DNA of 64,000 nucleotides, from the NCBI RefSeq assembly GCF_007785815.1, contig NZ_VNIM01000007.1, positions 1 to 64,000 on the forward strand. The letters are read 5' to 3'. Below the pieces are notes generated by a model. It worked only from the letters and a program-made list of their open reading frames with translations. It had not been told where the DNA came from and did not search any database. The position numbers and the translations under genes are program-made. The stretch's first letter is position 1. Every line of letters starts with the position of its first letter. This DNA is from Alterirhizorhabdus solaris. Its GTDB lineage: Bacteria > Pseudomonadota > Alphaproteobacteria > Sphingomonadales > Sphingomonadaceae. This document shows positions 43,051 to 51,534 of this stretch, in pieces.

Positions 43051-43072
43051 GGGGGCGGCGCGTACCGCCCCC
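43051..43072 (-). terminator. GC-rich hairpin after the two-domain barrel gene
   Basis: Perfect 8-bp arms GGGGGCGG (43051-43058) and CCGCCCCC (43065-43072) with a 6-base loop lie 10 bp after the barrel gene stop on the minus strand. No T run; it may attenuate transcription into the GST gene. Confidence 0.4.
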
Positions 43073-43081
43073 ACGAGGTCG

Positions 43082-43846
43082 TCAGCCCCTGCCGGGATAG
43101 ACCGAGAGATCGCCGCCATAGGCGATGCCGCCCGGCCAGAACTCGGTGCCGCTGATCTTGCGGAAATAATGCACCGTCCGCGCGAGCGACCCCGCGCTCG
43201 ACCGTGGCTCCATCGCGATCCCGCTGGGCGAGTGGCCAAGCGCGCGGGCGGCGAAATCCTGCACGGTGAAGGCCAGATCGTCGGTCTGCTGCGCGGTCAT
43301 CACCAGCTGGTCGCCCGGGCAGTAGCGCTTCGGCTCGATCTGGACGTCGGAAAGCTCGCCGCGCACCATCGCGACATGGCCGGGCACGTTGGCCACCTCG
43401 ACGCTGTGCACGTCGTCGTACCACGTCATATATTCCTTGTAGCGACCGATCGTGTAGTTGGCGAGGATCACGCTGATGCCCGAGAGCGGCTTGTCGCGCT
43501 GCCAGTTGGGGCTGCCCTTCCAGTCGCTGTAGAGGCGGTAGGTATAGAGCCGCTCCGTCTCGTCCTCGATCAGGCCGGCGTCGCGCGCATCGGCGATCAG
43601 CGGGCCGAGTGCGGGCACGTCGATCTTGGGATCGGGCAGGTCGAACTCATAGACGCTCATGTAGCGCCACGGCTGCGGCGCGTCGGGGCCGCTGATCTGC
43701 TCGGGCGTCACCTCGAAGCGATCGGCCATGCGGAGGCCGCGCAGGCCGGCGAGGGCGGCGCGGTGCGGTCCGTCGAACCACGCGGCATAAGCGTCGGCCT
43801 TGCCATCGGGCACGTTGTGCAGGTGGATCGTGGTGTACAGCGCCAT
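43082..43846 (-). CDS. Two-domain dimeric alpha/beta-barrel-like protein
   Basis: A 254-residue protein with two barrel-like halves: YTTIHLHNVPDGKADAYAAWF at the start and SVILANYTIGRYKEYMTWYDDVHSVEVANVPG in the middle, the second closely resembling EthD proteins. The C-terminal 80 residues (from QQTDDLAFTVQDF) form another compact part with FWPGGIAYGGDL. AGGAGA precedes the ATG. I do not recognise a characterised homologue. It is divergent from an alpha/beta hydrolase across a TetR-like operator. Confidence 0.72.
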   Translation of the reverse strand: MALYTTIHLHNVPDGKADAYAAWFDGPHRAALAGLRGLRMADRFEVTPEQISGPDAPQPWRYMSVYEFDLPDPKIDVPALGPLIADARDAGLIEDETERLYTYRLYSDWKGSPNWQRDKPLSGISVILANYTIGRYKEYMTWYDDVHSVEVANVPGHVAMVRGELSDVQIEPKRYCPGDQLVMTAQQTDDLAFTVQDFAARALGHSPSGIAMEPRSSAGSLARTVHYFRKISGTEFWPGGIAYGGDLSVYPGRG

Positions 43847-43908
43847 ATTTTCTCTCCTGTCCGTCTATGCGATCGTTCACGGCATATTGAAGCCGGGCCG
43901 CCGTCAGT

Positions 43909-43922
43909 GCAACGCCCGTTAG
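43909..43922. promoter_or_regulatory. Second TetR-type operator-like site (CTAACGGGCGTTG on minus strand)
   Basis: In the 124-bp divergent region the minus strand reads CTAACGGGCGTTG; AACGCCCGTT (43911-43920) is a perfect 4-2-4 palindrome. Ten of the first twelve bases match the palindrome at 38904-38919. This suggests that the TetR protein at 39 kb also controls the divergent barrel and hydrolase genes. Confidence 0.55.
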
Positions 43923-43970
43923 GATAAGAGCTGCGACGAGGCGGGCGCAGGGACGAGCAAAGGGGACGGC

Positions 43971-44837
43971 ATGCAGCGAATCGAGTTCCGGGGGGCGGGC
44001 GTGACGATCGTCGGCGATGCGGACGGCCCGGCCGGGGGCGTGCCCCTGATCTTCCTCCACGGCGGCGGTCAGACCCGCCAGAGCTGGGGCCGCGCCATCG
44101 CGGAGGCCGCGCGCCGGGGCTATCACGCCATCACGATCGATCTGCGCGGGCATGGCGAGAGCGGCTGGTCGCCGGACGGCCGCTACGGCATCGACCGCTT
44201 CGCCGAGGATACGCGCTGCATCATCGAGACGCTGGGGCGGCCCCCGGTGCTGGTCGGCGCGTCGCTCGGCGGGTTCACCGCGCTGCTGGTCGCCGCCGAA
44301 CCGCCGCCGGCGATCGCCGGGCTGGTGCTGGTCGATATCGCCCCGCGCATCGAGAGCGAGGGCACGGGCGAGATCGGCGCGTTCATGAAGAGCGCGCCCA
44401 ATGGCTTCGCCTCGCTGGACGAGGCGGCGGACGCCGTGTCCGCCTATCTGCCGCATCGCAAGCGGCCGAAGGATACCTCGGGCCTGATGCGCAACCTGCG
44501 CCTGCGCGACGACGGCCGGCTGCACTGGCACTGGGACCCGGCCTTCATCCGCCCGCAGCCAGACGAGCCGCCCCGCGACCCCGCCCGCTTCGAGGCGGCA
44601 GCACGCAACATCCACGTGCCCACCCTGCTGCTGCGTGGCGGGAAAAGCCGCGTGGTGAGCGAGGCCGGCGCGCGCGCCTTTCTCGATCTGGTGCCCGGGG
44701 CCGAGTGGGTGGACGTGGCCGGCGCCGACCATATGGTCGCGGGCGACGCCAACGACAGCTTCAACACCGCCGTGTTCGATTTCCTCGCGCGCCATGCGCC
44801 CGCCGACCCGGCCGGCACCGGCGAACCGGGGTCCTGA
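43971..44837 (+). CDS. Alpha/beta hydrolase (epoxide hydrolase/esterase-like)
   Basis: A 288-residue alpha/beta hydrolase. The oxyanion HGGGQTRQSW begins at residue 30, the nucleophile Ser98 is in GASLGG, and the C-terminal His is in GADHMV. DLRGHGESGW is typical of the group that includes ring-cleavage (meta-product) hydrolases and lactonases. AAGGGG precedes the ATG. It could open lactones or hydrolyse C-C bonds of ring-fission products. Possibly controlled by the nearby TetR-like operator. Confidence 0.9.
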   Translation: MQRIEFRGAGVTIVGDADGPAGGVPLIFLHGGGQTRQSWGRAIAEAARRGYHAITIDLRGHGESGWSPDGRYGIDRFAEDTRCIIETLGRPPVLVGASLGGFTALLVAAEPPPAIAGLVLVDIAPRIESEGTGEIGAFMKSAPNGFASLDEAADAVSAYLPHRKRPKDTSGLMRNLRLRDDGRLHWHWDPAFIRPQPDEPPRDPARFEAAARNIHVPTLLLRGGKSRVVSEAGARAFLDLVPGAEWVDVAGADHMVAGDANDSFNTAVFDFLARHAPADPAGTGEPGS

Positions 44838-44864
44838 CCCCGGCCGCCGGCGCCGCGCAGTGGC

Positions 44865-46136
44865 TCAGGCCGCCGCGCGGTCGTCCTGCCTGAAGCGATA
44901 GCGGATCGGCAGGTTCTTCACGCCGCCGACGAAGGTGGCCTCCACGTAACGCGGCTCGCCGGCCTGCTCGACATGATCGATCCGGGCGAGGAACTCGCGC
45001 AGGAACGAGGTCAGCTCCATCCGCGCCAGATGCTGGCCCAGGCACAGGTGCGGGCCGGTGCCGAAGGCGAGATGGCGGTTGGGTTTGCGATCGATGCGGA
45101 AGGCGAACGGATCGTCGAACACCGCCTCGTCGCGATTGGCCGACGGATAGGAGAGCAGGAAGAAATCCCCCGCCTTCACCGCCTTGCCGGCCACCTCGCA
45201 ATCCTCCGCTGCCGTACGGCAGAAGTGACGCACCGGCGAGGACCAGCGGATCATCTCGTCCACCGCGCTGCCCACCAGCGTCGGATCGGCACGCAGCTTC
45301 GCCATCTGGTCGGGGTTCTGGAGCAGCGCGAGCAGCCCGCCGGCCAGGCTGTAGCTGGTCGTATCGTGCCCCGCCGTGGCGAGGATCAGGAAATAGCCGA
45401 ACACGTCGCGATCGGCCAGATGCGCGCCGTCGATGCTGGCGTTGGCGATCACGCTGGCGATGTCGTCGCGCGGGTTGGCGCGGCGATCGGCGATGATCGG
45501 CTTGAAGTAGTCGAACATCCGCATCATCGGCGTCATGCCGCCGGCCGGGTCGCCGGACTGGAACTCGGGATCCTGGCTGGTCAGCGTCTGCTGCGTCAGC
45601 GGCAGCATCAGCGCCTCGTCCTCGGGCGGCACGCCGAGGATCGTCATGATGACGCGCAGCGGATACCACATCGCGATATCGGCCGAGAAATCGCACGCCC
45701 CGCCCCGCGCCGCCATCCGGTCGACGAACTCGGTGGCCAGCCCCTCGATGTCGCCGCGGATCACGTTCAGCGCCTTGGACAGGAAGTGCGACTGGCTGAT
45801 CGACCGGTAGACGCGGTGCTCGCTGCCATCCATGGCGACGAGGTTGCGCATCATGTCCTGATAGCCCTTCCCGCCGGTCGCCGCGCGGGTGCGCTGTTCG
45901 TAGGCCAGCGGCAGCATGGCCTGGCGCGGCGCGTTGACGAAGCGCTTGGCGTCCAGTTCGATCGCGGTGATGTCGGCGTGGCGGGTGACGAGCCAAAACG
46001 GCGCGGTGGTGCCCGAATCGACGCGCGGCATCGGATCGGTCCGTCGCAGCCGGGCAAGCATTCCGTGCAGCGCGGCATCGTCGGTAAAGGTCCGCGCGTC
46101 CGTGATCGCGGCGGCGGGCAGATCGTTTTCCTGCAT
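44865..46136 (-). CDS. Cytochrome P450 with canonical I helix
   Basis: A 423-residue bacterial P450. The I-helix motif AGHDTT is at 255-260, ExxR is Glu294-Arg297, and the haem loop FGTGPHLCLGQ gives Cys365. The general look (HFLSKALNVI, MIRWSSPVRHF, LSYPSANRDE) recalls the CYP125/142/124-like and CYP107-like groups that hydroxylate steroid or terpenoid side chains. I chose ATG 46136 (GGAG 7 bp upstream) over 46142. No ferredoxin gene is present in the window. It is downstream of a crotonase and a CoA ligase. Confidence 0.93.
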   Translation of the reverse strand: MQENDLPAAAITDARTFTDDAALHGMLARLRRTDPMPRVDSGTTAPFWLVTRHADITAIELDAKRFVNAPRQAMLPLAYEQRTRAATGGKGYQDMMRNLVAMDGSEHRVYRSISQSHFLSKALNVIRGDIEGLATEFVDRMAARGGACDFSADIAMWYPLRVIMTILGVPPEDEALMLPLTQQTLTSQDPEFQSGDPAGGMTPMMRMFDYFKPIIADRRANPRDDIASVIANASIDGAHLADRDVFGYFLILATAGHDTTSYSLAGGLLALLQNPDQMAKLRADPTLVGSAVDEMIRWSSPVRHFCRTAAEDCEVAGKAVKAGDFFLLSYPSANRDEAVFDDPFAFRIDRKPNRHLAFGTGPHLCLGQHLARMELTSFLREFLARIDHVEQAGEPRYVEATFVGGVKNLPIRYRFRQDDRAAA

Positions 46137-46167
46137 CGTCATTCTCCGGTTTGGCCGCGTCGCGCGC

Positions 46168-46959
46168 CTAGCGCCCCGACCAGGTCGGCGCGCGCTTCTC
46201 GACGAAGGCGCGCGGGCCTTCCTTGAAATCCTCGGTTCCGCGCAGTGCGGCGAAGCGTTCGGCCACGATCGTGCGCCCCGCCCCGTCGGGCTGCGCCGCA
46301 CTCGCGCGTGCCGCCTGTAGCGAATATTGCACGGCCAGCGGCGCGTTGGCGGCGATCGCCTCGGCGAGCAGCCGCGCCGTCGCCACGGTTTCGCCCGGTG
46401 GCGTCACCCGGTTGACCATGCCCCAACGCAACGCCCCGGCGGCGTCCAGCGGCTCACCGGTGGCGATCAGTTCGTTGGCGATGTTGCGCGGCAGGACCGC
46501 CCCGATCCGGTGCACCCCGCCCGCCGCCGCGAGCAGCCCGCGCTTCACCTCGGGCAAGCCGAAGCGTGCCGCCTCCGACGCGACGATCATCTCGCAGGCG
46601 AGCGCGAGTTCGCAACCGCCGCCCAGCGCCATGCCCTCCACCGCCGCGATCCACGGCTTCCACCGCTGGGCATAGACGAAGCCGGCGAAGCCGCCCGCCG
46701 AGGTCTCGATGCCCTTGCCCGTGCCCGATGCGATCGCGCCGAGATCGGCGCCGGCGCAGAACACCCGGTCGTCGCTGGAGGTGAGGATGACGGCGCGGAT
46801 ATCGGTATCCGCCTCGGTGCTGCGGACGATCGCCTCCAGCGCGGTCGCCATCGCGGGGTTGACCGCGTTGCGCTTCTCCGGCCGGTTCAGCGTGACCAGC
46901 CCGACATGCTGACCGATCTTCTCGTAGAGCACAGGCTCCGCGGCTGGACCTTCGTTCAT
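46168..46959 (-). CDS. Enoyl-CoA hydratase (canonical)
   Basis: A 263-residue crotonase with both catalytic glutamates: GGGCELAL and FGLPEV. Oxyanion segment FCAGADLG is normal. It should hydrate a 2-enoyl-CoA. GGGAGAG precedes the ATG. It lies between an acyl-CoA ligase and a P450 in one minus-strand run, and of the three crotonases in the window it is the only one with an intact hydratase site. Confidence 0.94.
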   Translation of the reverse strand: MNEGPAAEPVLYEKIGQHVGLVTLNRPEKRNAVNPAMATALEAIVRSTEADTDIRAVILTSSDDRVFCAGADLGAIASGTGKGIETSAGGFAGFVYAQRWKPWIAAVEGMALGGGCELALACEMIVASEAARFGLPEVKRGLLAAAGGVHRIGAVLPRNIANELIATGEPLDAAGALRWGMVNRVTPPGETVATARLLAEAIAANAPLAVQYSLQAARASAAQPDGAGRTIVAERFAALRGTEDFKEGPRAFVEKRAPTWSGR

Positions 46960-47075
46960 CGCGCTTCTCTCCCAAGCCTGGCGGACCGTCGCTTGCCGCC
47001 CGTTCGATCGCCTATCCGTGATATCGCCACACCCGACAAGCACCGGGTGCCCGCCGGCGCATGACGTTGCCGGTC

Positions 47076-48614
47076 TCAGCCGGCGGGCCAGTAGCGCGCC
47101 TTGATGTCCTTCTTGTAGAGCTTGCCGGTTTCCGCCCGGGGCAGCGCGGGATCGAAATCGATGCTGCGCGGGCACTTCACGTCCGCAAGGTGCGCGCGGC
47201 ACCATGCGATCAGCTCCTGCGCCAGCGCGTCACCGGCGCGGTTCCAGTCGGCGGGCTGGACCACCGCCTTCACCTCCTCGCCGAAATCGGCGTTGGGCAC
47301 CCCGAACACCGCGACATCGACCACCGCCGGATGCGTGACGAGCAGGTTCTCCACCTCCTGCGGGTAGATGTTCACCCCGCCGGAGATAATCATGAAGTCC
47401 TTGCGGTCGGACAGATAGAGATAGCCGTCCTTGTCGAGCCGCCCGACATCACCCATCGTCGACCATTCGGGCCGCAGCGGATTGCGCGAGGCCGCCGTCT
47501 TCACCGGATCGTTGTGATAATCGAACGAACGCCCGCCGCCGAAATAGATCGTGCCGGTCTCGCCGACCGGCAGCTCGTTGCCCTCGTCGTCGCAGATATG
47601 GATCTGGCCGATGACGGCGCGGCCGACCGAGCCGGGCTTGCGCAGCCACTCCTCGCTGCTGATCGTGACATGGCCGTTGCCTTCCGACCCGGCATAGAAT
47701 TCCTCGATCACCGGGCCGAGCCAGTCGATCATCGCGCGCTTGATGGGAATCGGACACGGTGCCGCGGCGTGGATAACCGTCTTCAGCGACGACAGGTCGT
47801 AGCGCCCGCGCACCGCCTCGGGCAGGCGCAGCAGGCGGATGAACATCGTCGGCACCACCTGCACCGCCGTGACCCGCCACCGCTCGATCGCGGCGAGGAA
47901 CGCCTCCGGATCGAACTTGGGCATCAGCACCACCGTGCCGCCGAGGGCCTGCACCGCCGTGGTGAAGCCCAGCGGCGCGAGGTGATAGAGCGGCGCGGGC
48001 GAGAGATAGACGGTATCGCCGTCGATCCCGTAGAGCCGGCCGAACAATTGCGCGGCGGGATTGGGCTGGATCGGCGAGCCATCGACCGGCGCATAGCGGA
48101 TGCCCTTGGGGCGGCCGGTGGTACCCGAGGAGTAGCCCATCCGCCCGCCGATCCGCTCGTCGCCGATCGGGGAGGACGGCTGGCCCGCGCAGAGATCCGC
48201 CCATTGCGGCAGCCCCTCGATCGCGCCGATGGCGACGATGTCGCGCAACGTCGGCATGGTCGCCCGGATCGCTTCAAGCCCGTGCGCCGTCTGCGCCAGG
48301 GCGGCGGCGATCAACACGACCTTCGTCTCGCTGTCGCGCACGATGTAGGCAATCTCGTCGGGCGTCAGGCGGGTGGAGACGGGGACCAGGATCAGCCCGG
48401 CCCGCTGCGCCGTCCAGTAGATATCGAGATACTCGGCGCGGTTGTCGCAGATCAGCGCCACCGTGTCGCCGTTGGCCAGGCCGAGCGCGCGCAGGGCATG
48501 GGCCGCTCGATTGGCGCGCGCTTCCATTTCGGCGAAGGTGACAGTCTCGCCGCTGTCCGACAGGATCAGCGCCGCTTTGTCCGGGCTTTCCCCGGCCAGT
48601 ATGCGTGGATGCAT
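47076..48614 (-). CDS. AMP-forming acyl-CoA ligase
   Basis: A 512-residue ANL-superfamily ligase. The phosphate-binding loop YSSGTTGRPKG is at 161-171, the A5 region YAGSEGNG and the A7-A8 segment STMGDVGRLDKDGYLYLSDRKDFMIISGG are intact, and the adenylation Lys is in ETGKLYKKD near the C terminus. GGGAGAGGG precedes the ATG. It forms an acyl-CoA from a carboxylic acid, likely the first step for the hydratase encoded next. Confidence 0.94.
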   Translation of the reverse strand: MHPRILAGESPDKAALILSDSGETVTFAEMEARANRAAHALRALGLANGDTVALICDNRAEYLDIYWTAQRAGLILVPVSTRLTPDEIAYIVRDSETKVVLIAAALAQTAHGLEAIRATMPTLRDIVAIGAIEGLPQWADLCAGQPSSPIGDERIGGRMGYSSGTTGRPKGIRYAPVDGSPIQPNPAAQLFGRLYGIDGDTVYLSPAPLYHLAPLGFTTAVQALGGTVVLMPKFDPEAFLAAIERWRVTAVQVVPTMFIRLLRLPEAVRGRYDLSSLKTVIHAAAPCPIPIKRAMIDWLGPVIEEFYAGSEGNGHVTISSEEWLRKPGSVGRAVIGQIHICDDEGNELPVGETGTIYFGGGRSFDYHNDPVKTAASRNPLRPEWSTMGDVGRLDKDGYLYLSDRKDFMIISGGVNIYPQEVENLLVTHPAVVDVAVFGVPNADFGEEVKAVVQPADWNRAGDALAQELIAWCRAHLADVKCPRSIDFDPALPRAETGKLYKKDIKARYWPAG

Positions 48615-48773
48615 CGATTCCCTCTCCCGATGGCTCGCCCTCTGCCATTTAGACGAACGCAGCGGTTGGACAATGAAATGCTTTCGCGTCATTCGTATGC
48701 CGGATCAGGATCGGCGCGCAATAAGGCGGGCAAGGTCGTGACGGCGGAAACGCAGAACGGGAGAGAGAATGCC

Positions 48774-49088
48774 ATGCCACGATTTCTGTTGATCGCCATC
48801 AACGGCCCGACGAGCGGCGAAGGCGACGAGGCCGCGTACAACGAATGGTACAACAAGGTTCACGCCGCCGACCTCATGTCGATCGACGGCGCGCTCTCCG
48901 TCCGGCGGTTCAAGATCGAGGCGCAGAACCGAATCGACAAACCCTATGTCAACGTGACCGAGGTCGAGGGCGAGAGCGCCGAGGCGGTAATGAAGGAGCT
49001 GGCGGAGAAAGCGTCCAAGTTCCCGTCCGTGATCGATCGCACCAGCTCGGTCTTCGTGCTTGGCCGGGAAATCACCAAGGACGCCTAG
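48774..49088 (+). CDS. Small EthD-like dimeric barrel protein
   Basis: A 104-residue single-barrel protein: FLLIAINGPTSGEGDEAAYNEWYNKVHAADLMSIDGALSVRRFKIEAQN. This is the EthD pattern with a conserved His in VHAAD. GGGAGAGAG precedes the ATG. It is divergent from the AMP-ligase and followed by an SDR 48 bp later. It is one of at least six barrel proteins in this window. Confidence 0.82.
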   Translation: MPRFLLIAINGPTSGEGDEAAYNEWYNKVHAADLMSIDGALSVRRFKIEAQNRIDKPYVNVTEVEGESAEAVMKELAEKASKFPSVIDRTSSVFVLGREITKDA

Positions 49089-49136
49089 CGGACGGGCACG
49101 GCGCCGCCGCACCACATCAAAGACGAGGAGAATGGA

Positions 49137-49901
49137 ATGAGCATTGCCGGCAAGGTCGCGATCGTAACGGGTGGGTCGCGCGGCATCGGCCGTGCCTATG
49201 CCGAGGCGCTGGCGGACGCGGGGGCGGCGGTCATGATCGCCGACCTGCTCGAGGCCGAGGGCGCCAAGGCGGTCGAGGCGATCCGGGCGAAGGGGCAGAA
49301 GGCCGCCTTCCGCAAGGTCGACGTCGCCAATCTGGAGGCGACCGAGGCGATGGCGCAGGCCACCGCCGACGAGTTCGGCGGGATCGACATCCTGGTGAAC
49401 AACGCCGCGATGTTCGCCTCGCTGAAGGGCGGGCCCATGAGCGACATCTCGGTGGAGCGGTGGGATCGCACGATGGCGGTCAACATCCGCGGCCCGTGGC
49501 TGTGCACGCGCGCGGTGGTGCCGTTCATGCGCCAGCGCGGCGGCGGCGCGATCGTCAACCAGACGTCGATCTCGGCGTTCGGCATGGCCGGGATGCTCGA
49601 TTACACCTCGTCCAAGGCGGCGGTGATCGGCATGACCAAGAGTGCGGCAAGCGAGCTGGGGCGCGACAACATCCGCGTCAACGCGATCGCGCCGGGCGGC
49701 ACCGCGACCGAAGGCTTCTCGGAGATCATGGGCGGCAACCTCGATGCCGCCGAGCAGCGCGCCAAGGCCACCCAGCTCATCGCCGCGCAGATCCAGCCGG
49801 AGGACATGACCGGCACGCTGATGCTGCTGGTAAGCGACGGCGCCAGGTTCATCACCGGCCAGACCATCGTGGTGGACGGCGGCAAGTACTTCCTCGGCTG
49901 A
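49137..49901 (+). CDS. SDR-family NAD(P)-dependent oxidoreductase
   Basis: A 254-residue classical SDR: cofactor loop TGGSRGIG, NNAAM, SISAFG with catalytic Ser and YTSSK as Tyr-Lys, ending TGQTIVVDGGKYFLG. GAGGAGA precedes the ATG. ADLLEAEG after beta-2 suggests NAD(H). It is co-directional with the small barrel gene and closed by a terminator. Confidence 0.94.
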   Translation: MSIAGKVAIVTGGSRGIGRAYAEALADAGAAVMIADLLEAEGAKAVEAIRAKGQKAAFRKVDVANLEATEAMAQATADEFGGIDILVNNAAMFASLKGGPMSDISVERWDRTMAVNIRGPWLCTRAVVPFMRQRGGGAIVNQTSISAFGMAGMLDYTSSKAAVIGMTKSAASELGRDNIRVNAIAPGGTATEGFSEIMGGNLDAAEQRAKATQLIAAQIQPEDMTGTLMLLVSDGARFITGQTIVVDGGKYFLG

Positions 49902-49921
49902 AACCGGCCCGGTGGAAACAG

Positions 49922-49957
49922 GACGGGCGGGGCCATCGCGGCCCCGCCCGTCGCTTT
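49922..49957. terminator. Hairpin terminator between convergent SDR and AMP-ligase genes
   Basis: A perfect 13-bp stem GACGGGCGGGGCC (49922-49934) with 49940-49952 and a 5-base loop is followed on the plus strand by GCTTTCTT. It probably stops transcription from both sides. Confidence 0.8.
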
Positions 49958-49976
49958 CTTCCCCGTCGCGCTACCG

Positions 49977-51521
49977 TCAGGCCGGGCGGTCGAGCGCCTT
50001 GGCCATCATGGCCGCGATCTGCCGGCGCGCCACCTTGTTGCTCGGCAGCATCGGCACTTCCTCGCGCGTGATCGCCACATAGGCGCGCGGCACCTTGTAG
50101 CTGGACAGTCGCTTGCGCAGCGTGGCCTGCACCTGATCGAAATCGAGCACGGCGCCCTCGCGCGGCACCACGGCGGCAACGATGAACTGCCCCCGCTCCG
50201 CATCGGGCAGGCCGATGACGTAGGCGGAGTGGATGCCTTCCAGCTGCTGCATCTCCATCTCCACCTCGGCGGGCGACACGTTGGAGCCGGCGGCCTTAAT
50301 CATGTCGCCGTCACGCCCGACGAAGTGGATGCGGTTGCCCTCGATCAGCCCCAGGTCGCCGGTACGGTAATAGCCGTCGGGCGTGAAGTAATCGGCGCGC
50401 TCCAACTTGTGCAGCCCCGGCGTCAGCGCGACGCCGCGGACCTGGATCTCGCCGGTGCCGCCATCGGCCACGGGCTGCCCCTCGGCATCGACCACCCGCA
50501 CCTCATAGCCTTCCGCGATATGGTCGATCGGCGCGCACAGCGGATGGCCGGGCGCCCGCAGCACATCGCCATAGGAATAGGGACCGAACGTCTCGCTCAT
50601 CCCCAGCCCCCAGAACGGGCGCGACTGCGCCATCGGCTCGAGGTCCTTCTCCGACAGCACGGTGCCCATCGCCGACAGGCTGTTGGTGGCGGTGCCCTCG
50701 GTGCAGAGCGACGTTCCGCCCACCGCCAGGGTCGGCAGCAGCAGCAGCCCGAGGCCACCGACCCAGAACAGCGGCAGGCTGATCGGGAACTGGGGGTAGC
50801 GCGTGCGCTCGGTGATGTCGGCGAGATAGGCGGTGCGGAACAGCACCGGGCCGTGAAGATGCCTGACGCCCTTGGGCAGCGCCATCGACCCCGAGGTGTA
50901 GATCTCGACGATCTGGTCGGTCGGATGGACCTCGGCCTCGACGGCCTGGAGCAACGTATCGCTCACGCTGGCGGCGGCATCGGTCAGCGCGCTCATCGGC
51001 TGGATGGTCGCGGGGAGCGCATCGCCCGACGAGACGATCCAGCGCAGGTACGGCGCGCGATCGATGCGCAGGTCGGGGCCGGTTGCCTCGCGAAGCTCGG
51101 GCAGTGCATCGCACAGGCGTGCGACGAAATCGTGGCCTAGCAGCGAGCGCTGGACGATCAGCCCCTGCACGTCGGACTGGCGCAGTACGCGGACCAGTTC
51201 GTCCGCCTTGATGAGCGTGCTGATCGGCACCGCCACGGCACCGATCCGCGCGATCGCCGCAAACACCCGCACGAAGGCGGGCCCGTTGCCGTGGATGAAG
51301 CCGATGCGGCTTCCCTTGCCGGCCCCGCGCGCGATCAGCCCGCGCGCCAGCTCGGCCGACTGGGACTCCAGCCCGGCAAAGCTCATCGCCTCGTCGGGCA
51401 GGGTCTGCCCCGCCAGCGTCACGGCCGGCGTATCGCCATAGGCCGCCGCGATGGCGCGAACGAACCGGGGGAATGTGCGCGCCGCCCGGGGATCACTCGC
51501 GTCTTGAACTTCGGTGGTCAC
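49977..51521 (-). CDS. AMP-forming acyl-CoA ligase with altered phosphate loop
   Basis: A 514-residue ANL-family ligase. The phosphate-binding loop reads TSGSMALPKG (209-218) where TSGSTGxPKG is usual, so the conserved Thr-Gly is lost. The A5 to A8 segments are present (GMSETFGP, YYRTGDLGLIEGNRIHFVGRDGDMIKAAG), and a Lys near the end (SNKVARR) may serve as adenylation Lys. GTG start has GGAG 7 bp upstream. It lies 13 bp after a P450 gene on the same strand. Activity is probable but may be slow or on an unusual acid. Confidence 0.9.
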   Translation of the reverse strand: MTTEVQDASDPRAARTFPRFVRAIAAAYGDTPAVTLAGQTLPDEAMSFAGLESQSAELARGLIARGAGKGSRIGFIHGNGPAFVRVFAAIARIGAVAVPISTLIKADELVRVLRQSDVQGLIVQRSLLGHDFVARLCDALPELREATGPDLRIDRAPYLRWIVSSGDALPATIQPMSALTDAAASVSDTLLQAVEAEVHPTDQIVEIYTSGSMALPKGVRHLHGPVLFRTAYLADITERTRYPQFPISLPLFWVGGLGLLLLPTLAVGGTSLCTEGTATNSLSAMGTVLSEKDLEPMAQSRPFWGLGMSETFGPYSYGDVLRAPGHPLCAPIDHIAEGYEVRVVDAEGQPVADGGTGEIQVRGVALTPGLHKLERADYFTPDGYYRTGDLGLIEGNRIHFVGRDGDMIKAAGSNVSPAEVEMEMQQLEGIHSAYVIGLPDAERGQFIVAAVVPREGAVLDFDQVQATLRKRLSSYKVPRAYVAITREEVPMLPSNKVARRQIAAMMAKALDRPA

Positions 51522-51534
51522 TGTCGGTCTCCGG

